Of a DNA stretch of 64,000 nt, positions 49,154-63,536 are shown in pieces. How positions within the stretch are numbered: the first letter of the stretch is position 1; each line of letters begins with the position of its first letter. The position numbers and the translations under genes are program-made. The notes under the pieces are model-generated. The model saw only the letters and a program-made list of their open reading frames with translations. It did not search any database and was not told where the DNA came from. The stretch comes from Ailanthus altissimus (lineage: Eukaryota; Streptophyta; Magnoliopsida; Sapindales; Simaroubaceae). The stretch spans positions 10,327,501 to 10,391,500 of the forward strand of contig OX327711.1 in NCBI GenBank assembly GCA_946807835.1. The letters run 5' to 3'.

Positions 49154-52100
49154 CCCTATATTAGAGGTGGTAAATGAGTTGTGTCGCTTATAGGCTGTAT
49201 AACATGACTCGACACAGTAGCGTGTTGTGCTTAAATGGCACAATTCAAAGAACAATGTCGTGCTTGGCTACAATTTGCAGTTCAACATGCCGTATCAATA
49301 CGGATCTCTGATGGGCCACATGTCAGCACGAACTAGCACAACCTTTTTTAAATATTTAATTTAATTTAAATATTTTAATAATTTTTAATATTTATAATTA
49401 TTTTTTCTTACAAATATTTTAATTAAAATTATAAATATTGTAATAATTGTAATAACAATTAATATTATATTAAATTGAAACTGTGTTATAATCATAAATT
49501 CATAATTGAATTTAAAATTTTATTAAAAATAAAATTTTATTGATATTATTCTAAATATTGAAATTATTGAATACAAAAATAAAAGGTCAAATTTACATTA
49601 TTATAGTTCAATACATCCCAAAAAGTTTGACACCATTTGAACTATCCATTATTTGCAAATTCCTTTGTTTCTAATAAATTATAAATTTCTATTTCTAAAT
49701 TCTAATGATCAAATCTCAAAGTTATAAAAATCTCTAATCATATCTTCTTACCAATTTTGCTTTACGTCTTTTGCACACACTAAAGCTTTCAAAATTTATA
49801 ATGTCAATCTTGATCACTTTTCATCTAATACCCTACCATTACACTAAAAGCAGATTTTGATACTACAATGGACACTAGAGGTATCCGTAGATCTTGAGTC
49901 ATGATGGATAACACAAAGTAAACTCTTTTGTTTGATTTTCATCATAACAAAATATCAAATCTCTTGCTATTGTGTACTTAATATAACAAAGCAGTCAATA
50001 CCAATAAATTTTTTCAATTCAAAAGTAGTACAAATACTTGAACTAAAGCCCACCATTCTTTTGCTTTTTAACAAAATAGTCAAGTTACCTGATTATAAAC
50101 AAGTTGCTCATTTATTTCTTCTATAGTTATAATTGATCCAAATTTATTTTCATGAAAAAATAAATAACCGCGTGATAAAATTATAAATTTAGTTAAATTC
50201 CAAAGTTTAAAATTTCTAATATCCCAAAAATTAAAACTTTTGCATGAGACCAATTGATTTTGGTATCCATTATGCTGCACAAATAGATAACATAAGAATT
50301 TCTTTCTAATAGTTTTTGGAATTTAAACTCTATAACAATGCAAATATATATAAAAAAAGGATTATCTCTATATTTAACAAAACATCAGTAATATTTTATA
50401 TATATGACTCAAAGAAAATAGAAGATGGAGACTGATATATACATAAACATGCTAATGTGACATTATTAAATACTTTAAAAAATATGCATATAATAAAATA
50501 CAAATTTTCAATCATCATTAATTAGTATAATGTCTTTTATTTTATTATTATAATAACATATAATGTAATCAGTAAAATCTACACAAGATTTCACTATCAT
50601 ATATGTGACATGCCAATGAGTTTTCATATCAAGTTTGAACATTTTATTATCCATTTTACAATTATTCAACGCAGTTTTAAATTCTTATCGTTTAGCAGAT
50701 AATGAAGCAATATATTTTATTGTTTATCTAATTTTATAAATATAAGAATTAATTATATTAAATTATTTTAAATAATTAAATTAAGAATATGACAAAATCA
50801 CCTTAAATGAAAAAACTTGAACTATATGCAGGTGTTAATTAAATTGAAAAAAAAATTATAATAGCAATATTTATACTTTCATTATCAAAAGTAATACTAA
50901 TAAGTTTGTCAACAATTTGAAATACTCTAAAAATATTCATTAAAGAATTAAAAATAACATTAGATGTGTGGAGATGTTCCAATTCACAAAATGTAAAAAT
51001 TCCTTTTTGGCAAAAACTAATAATTACAATATAATGTAATATAACACAAATATACTCTAAATTATTGTTACCCGTCCAACAATCAGAATTAATAGTAAAC
51101 ACTCCTTTAAGTTGTGAGATTTTAACAATTAACTTTTTTTTAGTTTGATGATGTGCATTGAAAAAATCATTTTTAACAGTATTTTTTGGAACATGACTCT
51201 AGTTGAGCTGAACGTACTTTTTCATAAATTTCTCATTCCTTTCATCTTTGGCAAATGAGAGAGGTTATTCACTACCTGCAACGTATTTAACCAATCCAGT
51301 ACACATGCGTTGCTAATTATATTAGAATTAAAAAAGATTTTGTAATACCTAATTCCTATTAGTAGTATTGGCACTTAGATTTCGATATAGAGTAATGAAG
51401 ACACCATAGGGTTACCCGATTTTAACCTTATCAGAAATATTTTCTTTATGGTGCGCGTGAAAGATATTAGACCTAATTTGGTAATTTCACACTCGATCGG
51501 AGCGTCAGACGACCCTAGAATATTTTTGGAATTTTTCTCTATTGGCTTGGAAAAGAAAATTCTAATTTACTACATGAATTTTCATTTAAGGGTTATGTAT
51601 GGAACAAGCCCTTGTTGAGAAACATAATCCATATATTAGAGAATGGACCAATTAGAAACAATCTCATGGATTGTCAAGTTTAAAATTCTAGTTAGTTCAT
51701 TAAACTATTCTAACTAGATAGTTACAAAGGAACTAATTACATAATTAGTTTTCAACTAATGACAAATTAGTAATTTAGAGTAAGTTAAGGGGCAAAATGA
51801 TCAATTGATGGATAACTATATATATGGTAGAAGTGTGTAGAAATTTCAAGTGATCAAAAAGCAAACACTTCGAGTAAAAAAGAGCAAATTCGAGCTTGAA
51901 GAGTGGTGCTGCTATAGTGACCTTTAAAGTTTTTTTTCTTCATGATTTTTCATGTGTAATCAAGCTACAATAAGGTCACATGTCAGTTCCTAAGTTCAAT
52001 TAAAGCTTCCATTAGTGAAAATCAAAGAAAAAGAGGTAAGAAAAGCATTGTTTTGTGAGATTTATAAGTGAACTTTTAAGGTTGCTTCAATTGATGTTCT

Positions 52101-52940
52101 TGTGTGTATTCTTGGTTTAGATTGAGTTGAATTCTAGTGTGGAGCTTGAAGGAGTCATCAATATGAAAAAATTGGCAAGGTAAGAATTAGAGTTTTGGGT
52201 GATTTGAATGTAGAGACTTCAATTGGTTGTAATTAGGACATTAGAATGAAATTGACTTGATTTTGATGTAATTGGAACAAAAAATTGACAAAAGAAATGT
52301 GTTGGAACCTAGGTTGAAATTTTGCCACTTTAGGGAAGTTAGGGATTAAGTGGTATTTTGATTGAGTTGTTGTGTGTAAATGGTGCCTTATGTATATTGA
52401 ATGTATATGGTTGATGAAAAAACCAAAAATAAAGAAAATGGGACATAATTGTCCAATTTAGAAAGGTGAAGGGCAATTATGTCTAACCAAGTTATAAGGC
52501 ATTTAATAATTTTTAGGGCGTCGGATGGTGAGTTAGATTAGATTAAATAATTTCGTAAATGAAAATTGAAAAGTAGTATGCATCCGGGCTTTGTATGCCG
52601 ATTAGGGCGTTTAGTAGTTAAATGAGATTCTAGCATTCGATTTGGTTCTAAATGTCATTTATGATGCATAGGTGAAGAAAATCGAGAGCGGTAACGAGAG
52701 CAGAAATCCAGAGTGAAATCAAGCTCGGAGCGTTTGTGAGTGAAAATCTGCCATTTCTTTTATCTTTCGTTTATTATGTTTTCGCATAATAAAAATGTAT
52801 GTTTTATGAGCTTTCAATGCATAAACATGATTTATGATATTGATACATATCCATAGATATATTTTTACATGTTCGGTTTAAGAAATAGTTTTAAATTACT
52901 GCATCCGTTTTAAAGGCCATTGATACCTTCAGATTTAGAG

Positions 52941-53234
52941 ATGTCAAAGGGGCTTCTTACTTCCCAAACGGATCCTCCTACATCTATATATAAACACTGG
53001 TTTATCAAGAATACGCAAGAAAAGCACTTCGAATTGTTGATTCATCGCCAGAGATGGCTTAGAACCAATAGTTCATTATCTAATGGATTTTTCCGTTCTA
53101 ATACTCCATCCGAGAGTTATCAGTATTTATCAAATCTGTTCCTATCTAATGGAACGCTATTGGATCAAATGACAAAGACATTGTTGAGAAAAAGATGGCT
53201 TTTCCCGGATGAAATGAAAATTGGATTCATGTAA
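52941..53234 (+). pseudogene. ycf2: ycf2 C-terminal fragment (plastid-derived)
   Basis: Ycf2 is a very large essential plastid protein of the 2-MDa AAA-type import motor. Only the end is present: [20 protein letters not shown] ... to ...[14 protein letters not shown] and TAA at 53232-53234. Open, but without the rest of the gene or a promoter it is not functional. Confidence 0.93.
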
Positions 53235-53309
53235 CAGGAGAAAGGTTTCCCATTACTTAGCCGGAAAGATATGTGGCCATGAAATAGGGATTAAGTGGAA
53301 CAGAATTGA

Positions 53310-53678
<369 letters not shown>

Positions 53679-55007
53679 TAGCCAGTGAGACGTCTTGAGA
53701 TGTCACTGTGGGTGTTGCTAGTTGAGGTGCCTCGTAACCTACTCACATGTGCGGTGTTAGTTAAGTCGCTGCGTGAGTATAGAGCTTTAGGGTTACCATT
53801 GGTACAGTTTAGAAAGAAAATGACCGAGCGAGGACTTTACTAGTTTTTGATTTATTGATAGCATTTTATGCATTTATATACACATGGTAGTTATTGTGTT
53901 ATACAGATTTGATATTGTTTTTAAAAAATGTAGATGAAACTCGCTCGGCAAGATTTCATCCGCATATGATGTTAAAAATCGTTTTACAGCTTTACATCAG
54001 TTTTAGAAGTATGATTTATGCATGTACTTTAGAATTTACTATTTATGCATAATGTTATTTTATTTGAAATCTTAATTACACTCACTGAGCTCCTTTAGCT
54101 CATTTATTTTGTGTTTTATGTTTTCTAAACCCTATTCCCAAGTGCAAGTCTCGGTACGCAAGCTGCTGATTCTCCTATTGCTGAGTAGTGGGCCAAATCG
54201 GAAGATTATTTTTGTATATGTAAATATGCTAAATAGCATCATTTGCTTTCTGCATAGTAATTGTAGGCATATATATTTGTATGTATGTTTTGTACCAATA
54301 AGAAGAGATTTCGATATTATGATGATCATTTTTGCTTTTATGAGTATGCTTATTTTGTGATTTAAATAAACTATTAAGTTGTGTTGGATTTGATTTGGAA
54401 AGAACCGGAGGTCCGAATTGGTAGTATTGAGAAGTGTTTGAAATAGAAGTGAAATTTTCTTGCAGGTTTTATATGGATTTTTTGAAAAGTAGGGGAAACT
54501 CTGCCTGTTTTTTTAAAAAAATTAAGATGTCATTTTCATGTATAATACAAGATTTTCTCAATAATAGCAAGAATTAAAAAGGGGTTCACCTCGCGAAGTT
54601 TTTTTTACTTACCCAGTTATATTCTGAGGAACTTCCGTCGAGGTGCCCGGCAGGGCCGCTGGGACTTATAGTAAAATGTCTCGGGGCGGGTCCTGTCAGA
54701 TTTCCTCTAGGGGTACTTTGGGCAACGTTTAAGTTTGAATTGCCTCATTTGGACCATATTTTTGAGAACATGCCTTGGCATATCGATTTAGATGCCCTAT
54801 GCCATGAGCTGTTTTGACATTTAAAAATTTATCACAAAACTTATAAATAGTTTTTTATTCAATTATTTTAGAAATTACATCTGTACGATTCTCCACCGTA
54901 AAAATATTTCAAACATCTAATGTTCGACCTCTTTTTAATTTTATAATACTTCTAACATTTTCAGTTGTGGAAGTAGATTGATTACTAGAAATTTGTGATG
55001 ATGATAT

Positions 55008-57164
55008 TGTTAAGGTCAGTGTTTACGTGTCATCCCTAAATGTACATATACTTGTGTATTTATACAAGTGTACATTCCCATTAAATCAATAATACCCATT
55101 CATATGGTATTATCAATGTAACGTTACAGAGTAGATTTGAAGAAGTTCAGGTCAGATCTAAAGAAGTTTAGATAAAGGCTCATAATTAGTCACACTGAGA
55201 GATACAAATGTTAAATGTTAGTTGGTTATAATACTCAACAGATCCAAGAGTTGGAGCCTTGTCTATAATGAGATATAAACATAGGAATATACCAATAACT
55301 ACATAGTTGCAAGAGTTGCAATCGGGTGCCAGAATGTAAGTTACGCAAGTATGTTCTCGAATTATTGTCCCTGATCTATTTCTGCCAATGCGAGTCTGTC
55401 AGTGAATACCCTTATATATAGATCAGTATATATCATATCTATAGGGTATAGATGGTTGTTCCTAGCTGACTGTGAGCTTGGAGCTCGTATTGACATATGT
55501 GTATCCAATTAGGACTGGATATGGGATAGACTTACGAGGGCCTCTGATAGACATCCTATGTAAGCCGTCAACGGAGGGTCCTCTCTAGTTGAGTAGTATA
55601 CATGGTCCTTTGACTTGAGTGTCACGGTGGGCTTGTAAGTGATCCACAATATTTTAGTTCCATGCATATCACATACCTTTTATGGTGTGACCGTTGGGTG
55701 TCATTGGGTACGGTCCGATGCTTATAGAGTCCGTTGTGCACAGATATGATATCCGTCAGCTTATATAGGGAGTATGATATTCAGATGCTTCGATGTTGTA
55801 TCTAAGAAAGTCTTGTAGCCATAAGCATTAATCCCGGAAAAGAGTTCCGCCAGGGTGGAACAATATGGCAAAAACGTTTACACATATTATTCAGTGGGAT
55901 ACAAGTTTGGAGATAGGATATGGATGAGCACAAGGGGTTTTGACAGTGATAATCTATATCCCTGCAGATCCATGATATCATGACGGAAAGACTATACGTA
56001 TGCATTGTAACCTTAACTTGCACGGTTCAACGCGCTGATTTGTATATTCGTGACGTGTGCGTGGGGCATTACTCACGGACTTATGGAATAGTTCTATTTG
56101 ACGAATCGAGCGTAGGACCTAGGGAGTCCCGCAATATAGAGTGTACTCATTGTGCACTGGGACAGCGTGCCAGATTAAATTGTTTAATCCAACAATATTC
56201 AGCACAATCACGAGAATGCATGCATGTCTGTACTTAAGTGCTAAATACAATAATTAGTCAATAATTATTATTTACTAATTGTATAATGATATGTGGTGCA
56301 TTGTAGACCCTAGACCCTCGGTTGAGTTTACTCAAGTGTGAAATTTGGTGAGACTCACTAGGGGTAGACTTGGTAACTATTTACGAGGGACAAAATGATC
56401 ATTTTACACTTTGATTATTTAACTATATTATTTAATAATTAAATAATTAAAATATCTCTCATTATAATATATTATATTATTATTATTATATGATATTATA
56501 TATAATAATATTTTATTTTGGGTGCCAAATAGTTGGCACCCATTTATATTATTATTATATAATATAATATATATTATATTATTATTATATTATATATATA
56601 TGTATATAAAGAGAGACGTGTGTGTATTTGGTGGGTGTTGGGTATGGGTTATGGGAAATTGGAAAGAAAAGAAATCAAATGAAGAAAAAGAAGAAGAAGA
56701 AGAAGAAAGAAATGGCACAGAGGAAGAAGAAAGAAAAAAAAAAGAGAAAAAATGAAATTATTTTATTTTTCTCTATGGTGCCATTATAAGTAATTGTGAA
56801 TTGCTTCATATTCCATTTCCCTATTCTTTTAGAGAAAATGATATAAATATACACCCGGCCATTTTGGGGTTTAAGAGTTAAACTTAGTGTTGGCTATAGG
56901 GCTGCTATTCTAGTTCACCAAGTCCACTGTATTGGTGACTAGAATTGCCCGCGAGTTGGTCTCCATGCAGACTCCGGAGAATTACGTGTATAATATTACA
57001 CGTTGAGGTGAGTTCTCTATGCTACTAATATATTAATGTGATTAATATATTTTATTTATTGTGTTTATTGTTATTTTACGCTTTCGCTGCGTTTAAATTC
57101 GTATTTTAGACAATAGACATAATGACACATGCATACACCCACATATATTAGATCCCCAATAACA
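55008..57164 (+). mobile_element. Long copia-like LTR (2.16 kb), probably solo, in the hAT element
   Basis: TGTTAAGG...AATAACA, flanked by GATAT (55003-55007) and AATAT (57165-57169), four of five bases equal. Shares long stretches with the reverse complement of 61676-63531 (for example gtgtcattgggtacggtc against gtgtcgctgagtatagtc). A TATA region (tatataaagagag, near 56605), a poly-A/GA tract near 56690-56755 and a hairpin at 56520-56541 are present. No coding sequence. Orientation follows the TATA box. Confidence 0.7.
56520..56541. repeat. Perfect 9-bp hairpin in AT-rich arms upstream of a TATA box
   Basis: gggtgccaa at 56520-56528, loop atag, ttggcaccc at 56533-56541. The flanks continue as AT-rich imperfect complementarity for tens of bases each side. 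It lies about 60-80 bp upstream of the likely LTR TATA box. Confidence 0.8.
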
Positions 57165-57695
57165 AATATTAGAATTTCTTCAAATTCATTTGGAGCATTA
57201 TGATTAAAACATGCCATTGTATGAATAATAAAAATGTGAGTATGTTGAAAATTTGTAATTGGATAAATGAAAATTGAAAAAATAAAGAATTAATTTGAGA
57301 GAGTATAATTTTTAAAGAGAGTTGAAATAATTTGGGAGAAATTTGAGTTGAGTTAAGAGAGAATTAAAATAAAATTAAGAGAGAGTTGAGAGAAAAGAAA
57401 ATTGTGGGAGAAATAGAGGGTGTGGGTGACATTTTATAAGCCCCAGCTCCTCAACCAAAAATGGCATATTAACTTATAAATTTTTTAATAAGAAAACCTG
57501 CAGGCTTAAGGCAACAACTATTTTTTGTATTTCTTTTAAAATATTAAAAAAATAAAAATGCCAATGGCACGCCCTAATGGGTTTATTGTGCTGGCACGCA
57601 GCATGGCATCACTTCGTGCCGTACCCATGCTGCGTTGGGCAATGGCCTAGGCTGAGCTAGCACAGTAAGATCCAACTGCCACCTCTACCCAATAT

Positions 57696-58676
57696 TTCCA
57701 AAATAAATTTATCATAATTACAATTCTACAACAACAAATCTAATTAATGGAAAAAAGAACAAACACAAATGCGAAGATTAATTGATAATGAGAGATAGAG
57801 AGAAAATTAATTTACCCATCAAGGCTTTAGATTTGAGTCTGGCACTAGATCCGATATAGTGATGCAAATTTCAAACCCAAGCTGACAGGATCTTTCATTA
57901 TGCATCCGTAGCCTCATGGCTCTTGCCATCGCTGGATCCACTGGTCTGAGTCTTGAGTTAACTCGAATAGTTGTATATTTTCACCCTGTTAATTTGTTCA
58001 AGTTACAAAATTTGTAAGAATGGATAAAACCCTAGAATTTCAGTTGGGGCATTGGTTAAAAATGAATTTGTTCACCTTGTTAATTTGTTTAAATTAAAAA
58101 TTTAGTGACTTTCATTTGATTCCTTATATTAGTTCCAACTGATTTAAATAGGCGGGTTATTTTGTACTTGAGTAGAAAGGGTGACTCTTACAATTCTGTA
58201 TTGGAACAAGGCTTCAATACAAGCCAAGACAAAGTTAGCAGGAAAAGTCGATGATATAGCCTCTGAAGTTCTTCCTCTTATAAGAACACATGCCTTGAGA
58301 ATTTTCTAGGTAGTCGTCGAATCTTTCCATGTCGGATAAAATAAAAACCAAGTTGCATATAAAAGTATGAGGTATTTGTAATTTTTTGTAATTAAATAAG
58401 GGCAAAATAAGTTTTTTTTCTTACTTAATTAAATATACAATTAAATACATGCGTATTAAAATAAAGATAAAACTGTAATATTGTATTGTCAAATAATGAT
58501 TCTGTCAAAAGAAACAAAAAAATACTAATGTACGAGGGTTTTTTAGACTTTTTTAAAACTAGGTGAGTGTTTAAGGCACTTCGTTCAAACTTAAGGGGTT
58601 CAGTGGTCATTTTTTCTAAATAAAAGCAATATTTTCATAATTAATAGAATATTTTAATTTATAATAATCATCATAT
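57696..58676. other. Intergenic DNA between hAT and the next copia element
   Basis: No coding block or repeat recognised. Moderately AT-rich; a short duplicated phrase (ttaatttgttcaagtta / ttaatttgtttaaatta near 57988 and 58079). Confidence 0.5.
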
Positions 58677-59168
58677 TGTTAGATTTTATTATTATTATTT
58701 ATTTGGACTTACATATTAAAATAATTATATATTATAGGCAATCTTAAATATGGGCCAATTTAAGTAATCTACTTGAGCTATCTCTTAATGGGCTCTAGAG
58801 ACATCTATTTCGATGTGGACTTGTCATATGTAGAAACACAATATTAGTTAAATTATGATTGATGAGATTATAGTTTAACCTTGTATATAAAGATCTCTTT
58901 TAGAGTTGTGATCCCTAAGTCAAATCATGAGGTGTAGAGCTCTTTCTATTTTTTCTATCCCAGAGGGAGAACCTCATTGAGCACTACATAGATTTAATTG
59001 TGGAAGGTCGCTATACTCTTGGTTCTCACTCAAAGCTGTTGATCTTCGCGTTCTAATAACTATAGATTCCTCAGATATATTTTTCTCAACATCCATCCTA
59101 ATAATTTAATATGATATATCCTAGGTTATTTATATGGATATAACTTCTAATTATGGTTATGTCTAACA
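58677..59168 (+). repeat. 5' LTR of element F
   Basis: TGTTAGATTTTATT to GTCTAACA, followed at 59171 by tggtataagag, a mutated tRNA-Met primer site. Contains tatataaagatctc (TATA region, near 58883). The start is chosen from TG and the mirror-image TGTTAG/CTAACA ends; the partner LTR is outside the window. Confidence 0.65.
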
Positions 59169-59497
59169 AGTGGTATAAGAGTGAAAATTATGTTAAATTA
59201 TTAAGATTATTCATGCATATATTCATGCATATATTCATGTTTCAAATGTTTCTTTCCCATATGGCATGTTAGGCAAAGATATTAGATGTATGAATTTTTT
59301 CATAGTTTTGTTAAAGAAAAAATATTAAGTTTTTTTATTTTATTTTTATTTTCATTGTGATTTGAGAGTTCAATTTTGATTAAAGATCAATAATTTGAAG
59401 AACTAAGGATGAAAACATAAAAATTCGAATAAAATTTGGTAATTTTGCATTCTTAGATAAATTTAGAATTTTTAGATTTAGATTATAGCACCACTTT

Positions 59498-59515
59498 TTG
59501 GCACCATGGTGCCAA
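59498..59515. repeat. Perfect 18-bp palindrome in the leader of element F
   Basis: TTGGCACCATGGTGCCAA, between primer site and gag. It shares the half-site TTGGCACC with the hairpin at 56520-56541. Palindromes in retroelement leaders can act as RNA dimerisation sites; here that is only a possibility. Confidence 0.7.
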
Positions 59516-60294
59516 TCTGGCAAAAGACAAAATTTGGGAGTTTTCAATTGTTTTTTTAGGGAGAATTAAGTTGACTCGACCCAATTCATAGAGATCTAGC
59601 CTAAAATTTAATCTCATCATCATTGATTTTATTTTAGACCATTAGTAATGCTGTAACCATAATTGCCTTAGTGCTATACACCACTTTAGTGCATAAGAAA
59701 AAAACTTTAATTTTCTATTTTAGGCATTCTGATTATTTTTTTCTTTACACTACTTGTTTTATATTTTGAAATAAATTGATTAAAATAACATATCACCAAA
59801 ATAACCTCTGTTATTTAAATTTATTTATTTTAGATATTAATATGGATATGCTTATTGTTTATACAAAAAATAATCGACCCAAAGGAAGATTATACTTTGG
59901 CCAAAAAATATGCATAGTTGCGATAATAAATGTATGATAATTTTCAAGCTTTTTCATGCATACAATAAGTTGGTCTAAAAGAAAGGCTTCTTGTTGGTAA
60001 GATTTATTATCAACATTTAATTACTCTGTTAAGAATACCATTACAGTTAATATTTATATCCAAAGACTAAATATCAATGTTGTGCTAGGTATCTCATGAT
60101 GGGACCTATGTTCGTATATTTACTTATGTCATAGATATATACGCTCTAGCTAATAACATGATTATTAATTATGACCTTGTTGTTTTATTATATGTTCTCT
60201 ACTAAGTTTTTTTCTTCTTCTTTTATATCTATTAATATAAATTTCATTCATCTGCTTAATGGCACATACTTTAAGGATTGAAAAGAGAACATTA

Positions 60295-61675
60295 TGATTA
60301 ATCTCAATAGCATGGATCTTGACCTTGTGCTTTAGATAGAATGACCCGTTGCTCTCATTGATTTAAGTTTCTCCGAAGATAAAAAGGACTTAGAGAAGTG
60401 GGATCATTCTAATCATATGCTTCTTATGATCATGAAATGTGCCACTCCGTAAATCTTTAGGGATACTATTTTTTAAGAGGAAAATGCTAAGAAATTTCTT
60501 AAGAAAATTGAACAATGCTTTGCCAAAAATGAAAAGGTTGAAATAAGTATGATACTAACTAACTTTGTTTCAATGAGGTATAATAGCAAAAGGAATAAAA
60601 GAGAGTACATCATGTAGATATTTAATTTCGCTTCAAAATTAAAGGCACTAAAATTATAGCTGTCTGATGGCTTGCTTGTGCATTTAGTTTTGATATCTCT
60701 TCATACACAATATAGTCAATTTAATGTGAGTTACGACACCCAAAAGGATAAACTAACTCTTAATAAGCTCATTTTTATTGTGTGTAAGAAAAAGACAAAT
60801 TGAAGTAAGAAAAGACTAAATGTGCTTACATAGCAAGTTCTTATCAAAATAAGGTTACCAATAAGAGAAGAAAAATGGATGAAGGAAAGGAAACTACAAT
60901 AGGGACTTCACATAATAAGGTGCAAAAAAAAAAAAAAAGAAGATACAATCATTACTTGTTTATTCTGTAAAAGGACTAATTATGTGAAGAAGGATTATCT
61001 GAAGTATGCCAAATGACGTGTTAAGAAAGACACATTTCTCAACTTTATTTCTTTTGAAGTTCATTTAACTATTGTATCTAAATACACTTGGTGAGTGGAT
61101 ACATGTGCAACTACTCACATAAGTGTGATTATGCAGTGTTGTTTGATGAGTTGACTACCAATTAATGCTAAAAGATTCAGCTATGTGGGAAATGGCAACT
61201 TAGCTTCTGTAGAGGCTATAGAATTATTTAGATTACAGTTATAGACTAGTTTTTATTTGGATTTAGATGAGACTTATCATGTATCATTATTTAAACAAAA
61301 TTTAATTTTTGTTTCTAATTTAGACAAATCAGGATATTCTTGTCTATTCGAAAACAATAATTTTAGTCTTTATCAAAAATTAAATTTGATTGGTTATAGT
61401 TCTCTCATTAAAAATCTTTATAAATTTGATACTTATGTTCCATTTAATGAATTCTTGCATGTTAATAAATATGGTATAAAGCAAAAGTTAACTGATAAGA
61501 ATTTTGCTATATTATGACATAATCGTTTAGAACATATCTCTAAACAAAGAATAGAAAGATTTGTGTCAGATGAGATTGTTGATCCCCTTAATTCAATATT
61601 TTTAAAGTTTATATTTAGTGTGTTAAAGAAAAATAGACAAACAATAGAAAGTTATGTGTCAATAGGAGCAATAAC
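60295..61675 (+). pseudogene. Element F gag, protease and integrase N-terminus
   Basis: Gag: KKFLKKIEQCFAKNEKVEIS and REYIM*IFNFASKLKALKL (UBN2-type). Zinc-knuckle remnant near 60955 (CLFCKRTNYVKKDYLKY). Protease: VDTCATTHISV. Pre-integrase at 61257-61517 (YLDLDETYHVSLFKQNLIFV), HNRLEHISKQRIERFVSDEI. Breaks off at the target duplication ATAAC (61671-61675). Confidence 0.78.
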
Positions 61676-63531
61676 TATTAATGCATTAAAGGGTGCATGT
61701 ATGTGATTGTGTAATATTGAAAATTTTCAAATGCATGTCCAAAATACATTACACAACAGAATAAAATAATATAATCAACATATACACACTACAATTGAAT
61801 AAAAAATAGTACTAGAATCGAATACATTCCCTTGAAGATGATTTAGTGAAGATTATTGAACTTTAAAGCTTGTTGAGCTCACAATGAAGTTATCTCTTGA
61901 ATAATTCTAGACTTCAATATTTGGTGAGATTAAAGTAGCTAGAATGGTAGCATTTGATCAGTATTTCATACAGGAATCAAAACAAGTTCAACACTTGAAC
62001 TAGTTGAAGCATCAAATGCTTTAGAATTGTATTTAAGGACCAAAATACAATTTTCTCAAAGTTGCCATTTTTTCTCAAATACAATACACGAATTTTTTAT
62101 TCAAAAAATGATTCACCAACAAATGAACTATTTCATTTGTTTTTAAATGGCCTAAGACATTTAAGTGGCCACATGTCTCACATGTAGCCATGTCCTGCCA
62201 TGTAGGCTTATGCATGAGTGACAAATGTCTCTCATCCATACAAACACTTTGCATGGATTACATTTGTCATATGCATATCCATGTATGTTGCCATTTGTCA
62301 CAAAGGGGCCATGCATGCATGCCATGTGTGCACTTTCACCTTTTTATGCAATAGGGACCTATTTGAAACATTTTTAAACTATGGTTCCCACTTTCCAAAT
62401 AGGTCTGAAAACTTATCTTGCTTTTCGAAATCTTCCCTGGTCGATCTATACGATCTGTCCTGCTACCCTTATGCTTAACGTTTACACTTCATATTTTGAG
62501 ACTTTCTAGGTTTACACCTGTTTGTCTTAACGAACACTTCTGCAAGTCTGTGAATGATGTCCCACATACACGTTATGGATATTACAGAACGACGTGTTGA
62601 ACCATACAAGTTGAGGTTAACCATATTTGTATAATCCCTTTGTCACTTATATCCTTGGAAGAGCAGAGATATAGATCATCACCATCAAATCTCTATATGC
62701 TCGATTGTGTACTTATCTCTAAATTTGTATTTCCGTAAACAATATCTGCAAACTCCTTTGCGATATTGTTTAACCCTATGGAAAAATATTTTTTAGATTT
62801 TATGCTTATGGTCACAAGACTTCCTAAAATACAATCTCAGAGCATCAGGATATTTAACTCACCCATATAAGCTGATAGATCTCATATCTACGTACATCAA
62901 ACTCTATGAGCATCAGACTATACTCAGCGACACCCAGCGGTCAGACTATAAAAGGTCTCTGAATGTGTAGAACCAAAGTATGGTGGATCACGCATAAGTC
63001 CACTGTGGTGTTCAAGTCAAAGGATTACGAATACTACTCAACTCAAGAAGACCCTCAATTGACGACTTTATAGGATATCTATTGGAGGTCCTCGAGTCTG
63101 TTCAATATCCAATCCTTAGTGAATACTTGTATGCCTATACAAATTTTCACTAAGTTTATGGTATACTAAGACTAACCATATAAAAATTTTAGTTATAAAT
63201 ATACACTAATCCAGAAGGAATACTAATCGACTTATGTCGGTAACCATAGATCAGGAACAATGTTTTCGAAAATATATTATGTAATGACATTTTAAGCACC
63301 ATTTGTAGCTATTTGCAACTACTTCATTACTATATTATTCTCAGGTCTTTGTCCCTATTTTAGACAAGGTTCTAACCCTTTATAATTGCTAACTTTAGTG
63401 TCGACCTAAACTCTTTTAGATCTATAGTGTCTGAAAAAGTTACAAGCTTCTTACCATATAATTATGTATTAACAATTATTATTGAAATATTTACTGTATA
63501 TCAGAATGGCACGTAAGTACTATCTCCAATA
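61676..63531 (-). mobile_element. Second copy of the long copia-like LTR (solo), in integrase of element F
   Basis: 1856 bp with a perfect target duplication ATAAC (61671-61675, 63532-63536). Its reverse complement resembles 55008-57164 in order and sequence. Terminal dinucleotides have decayed (TATTA...AATA instead of TGTTA...AACA), as expected from cytosine deamination. No coding sequence, no second LTR. The integrase frame of F resumes immediately after it (NNILKLIHADIYKLFPTTF). Confidence 0.75.
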
Positions 63532-63536
63532 ATAAC

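Noticed and set aside
56460..56760. Possible CRISPR-like or satellite array in the AT and GAA repeats
   Set aside because: Irregular AT-rich and GA-rich low-complexity sequence without regular unit or spacers, in a plant nuclear LTR.
61676..63531. MULE-type reading with a 9-bp target duplication
   Set aside because: AGCAATAAC against AATAATAAC matches only 7 of 9, whereas ATAAC is perfect with LTR-like TGTTA/TAACA-derived ends seen intact in the second copy.
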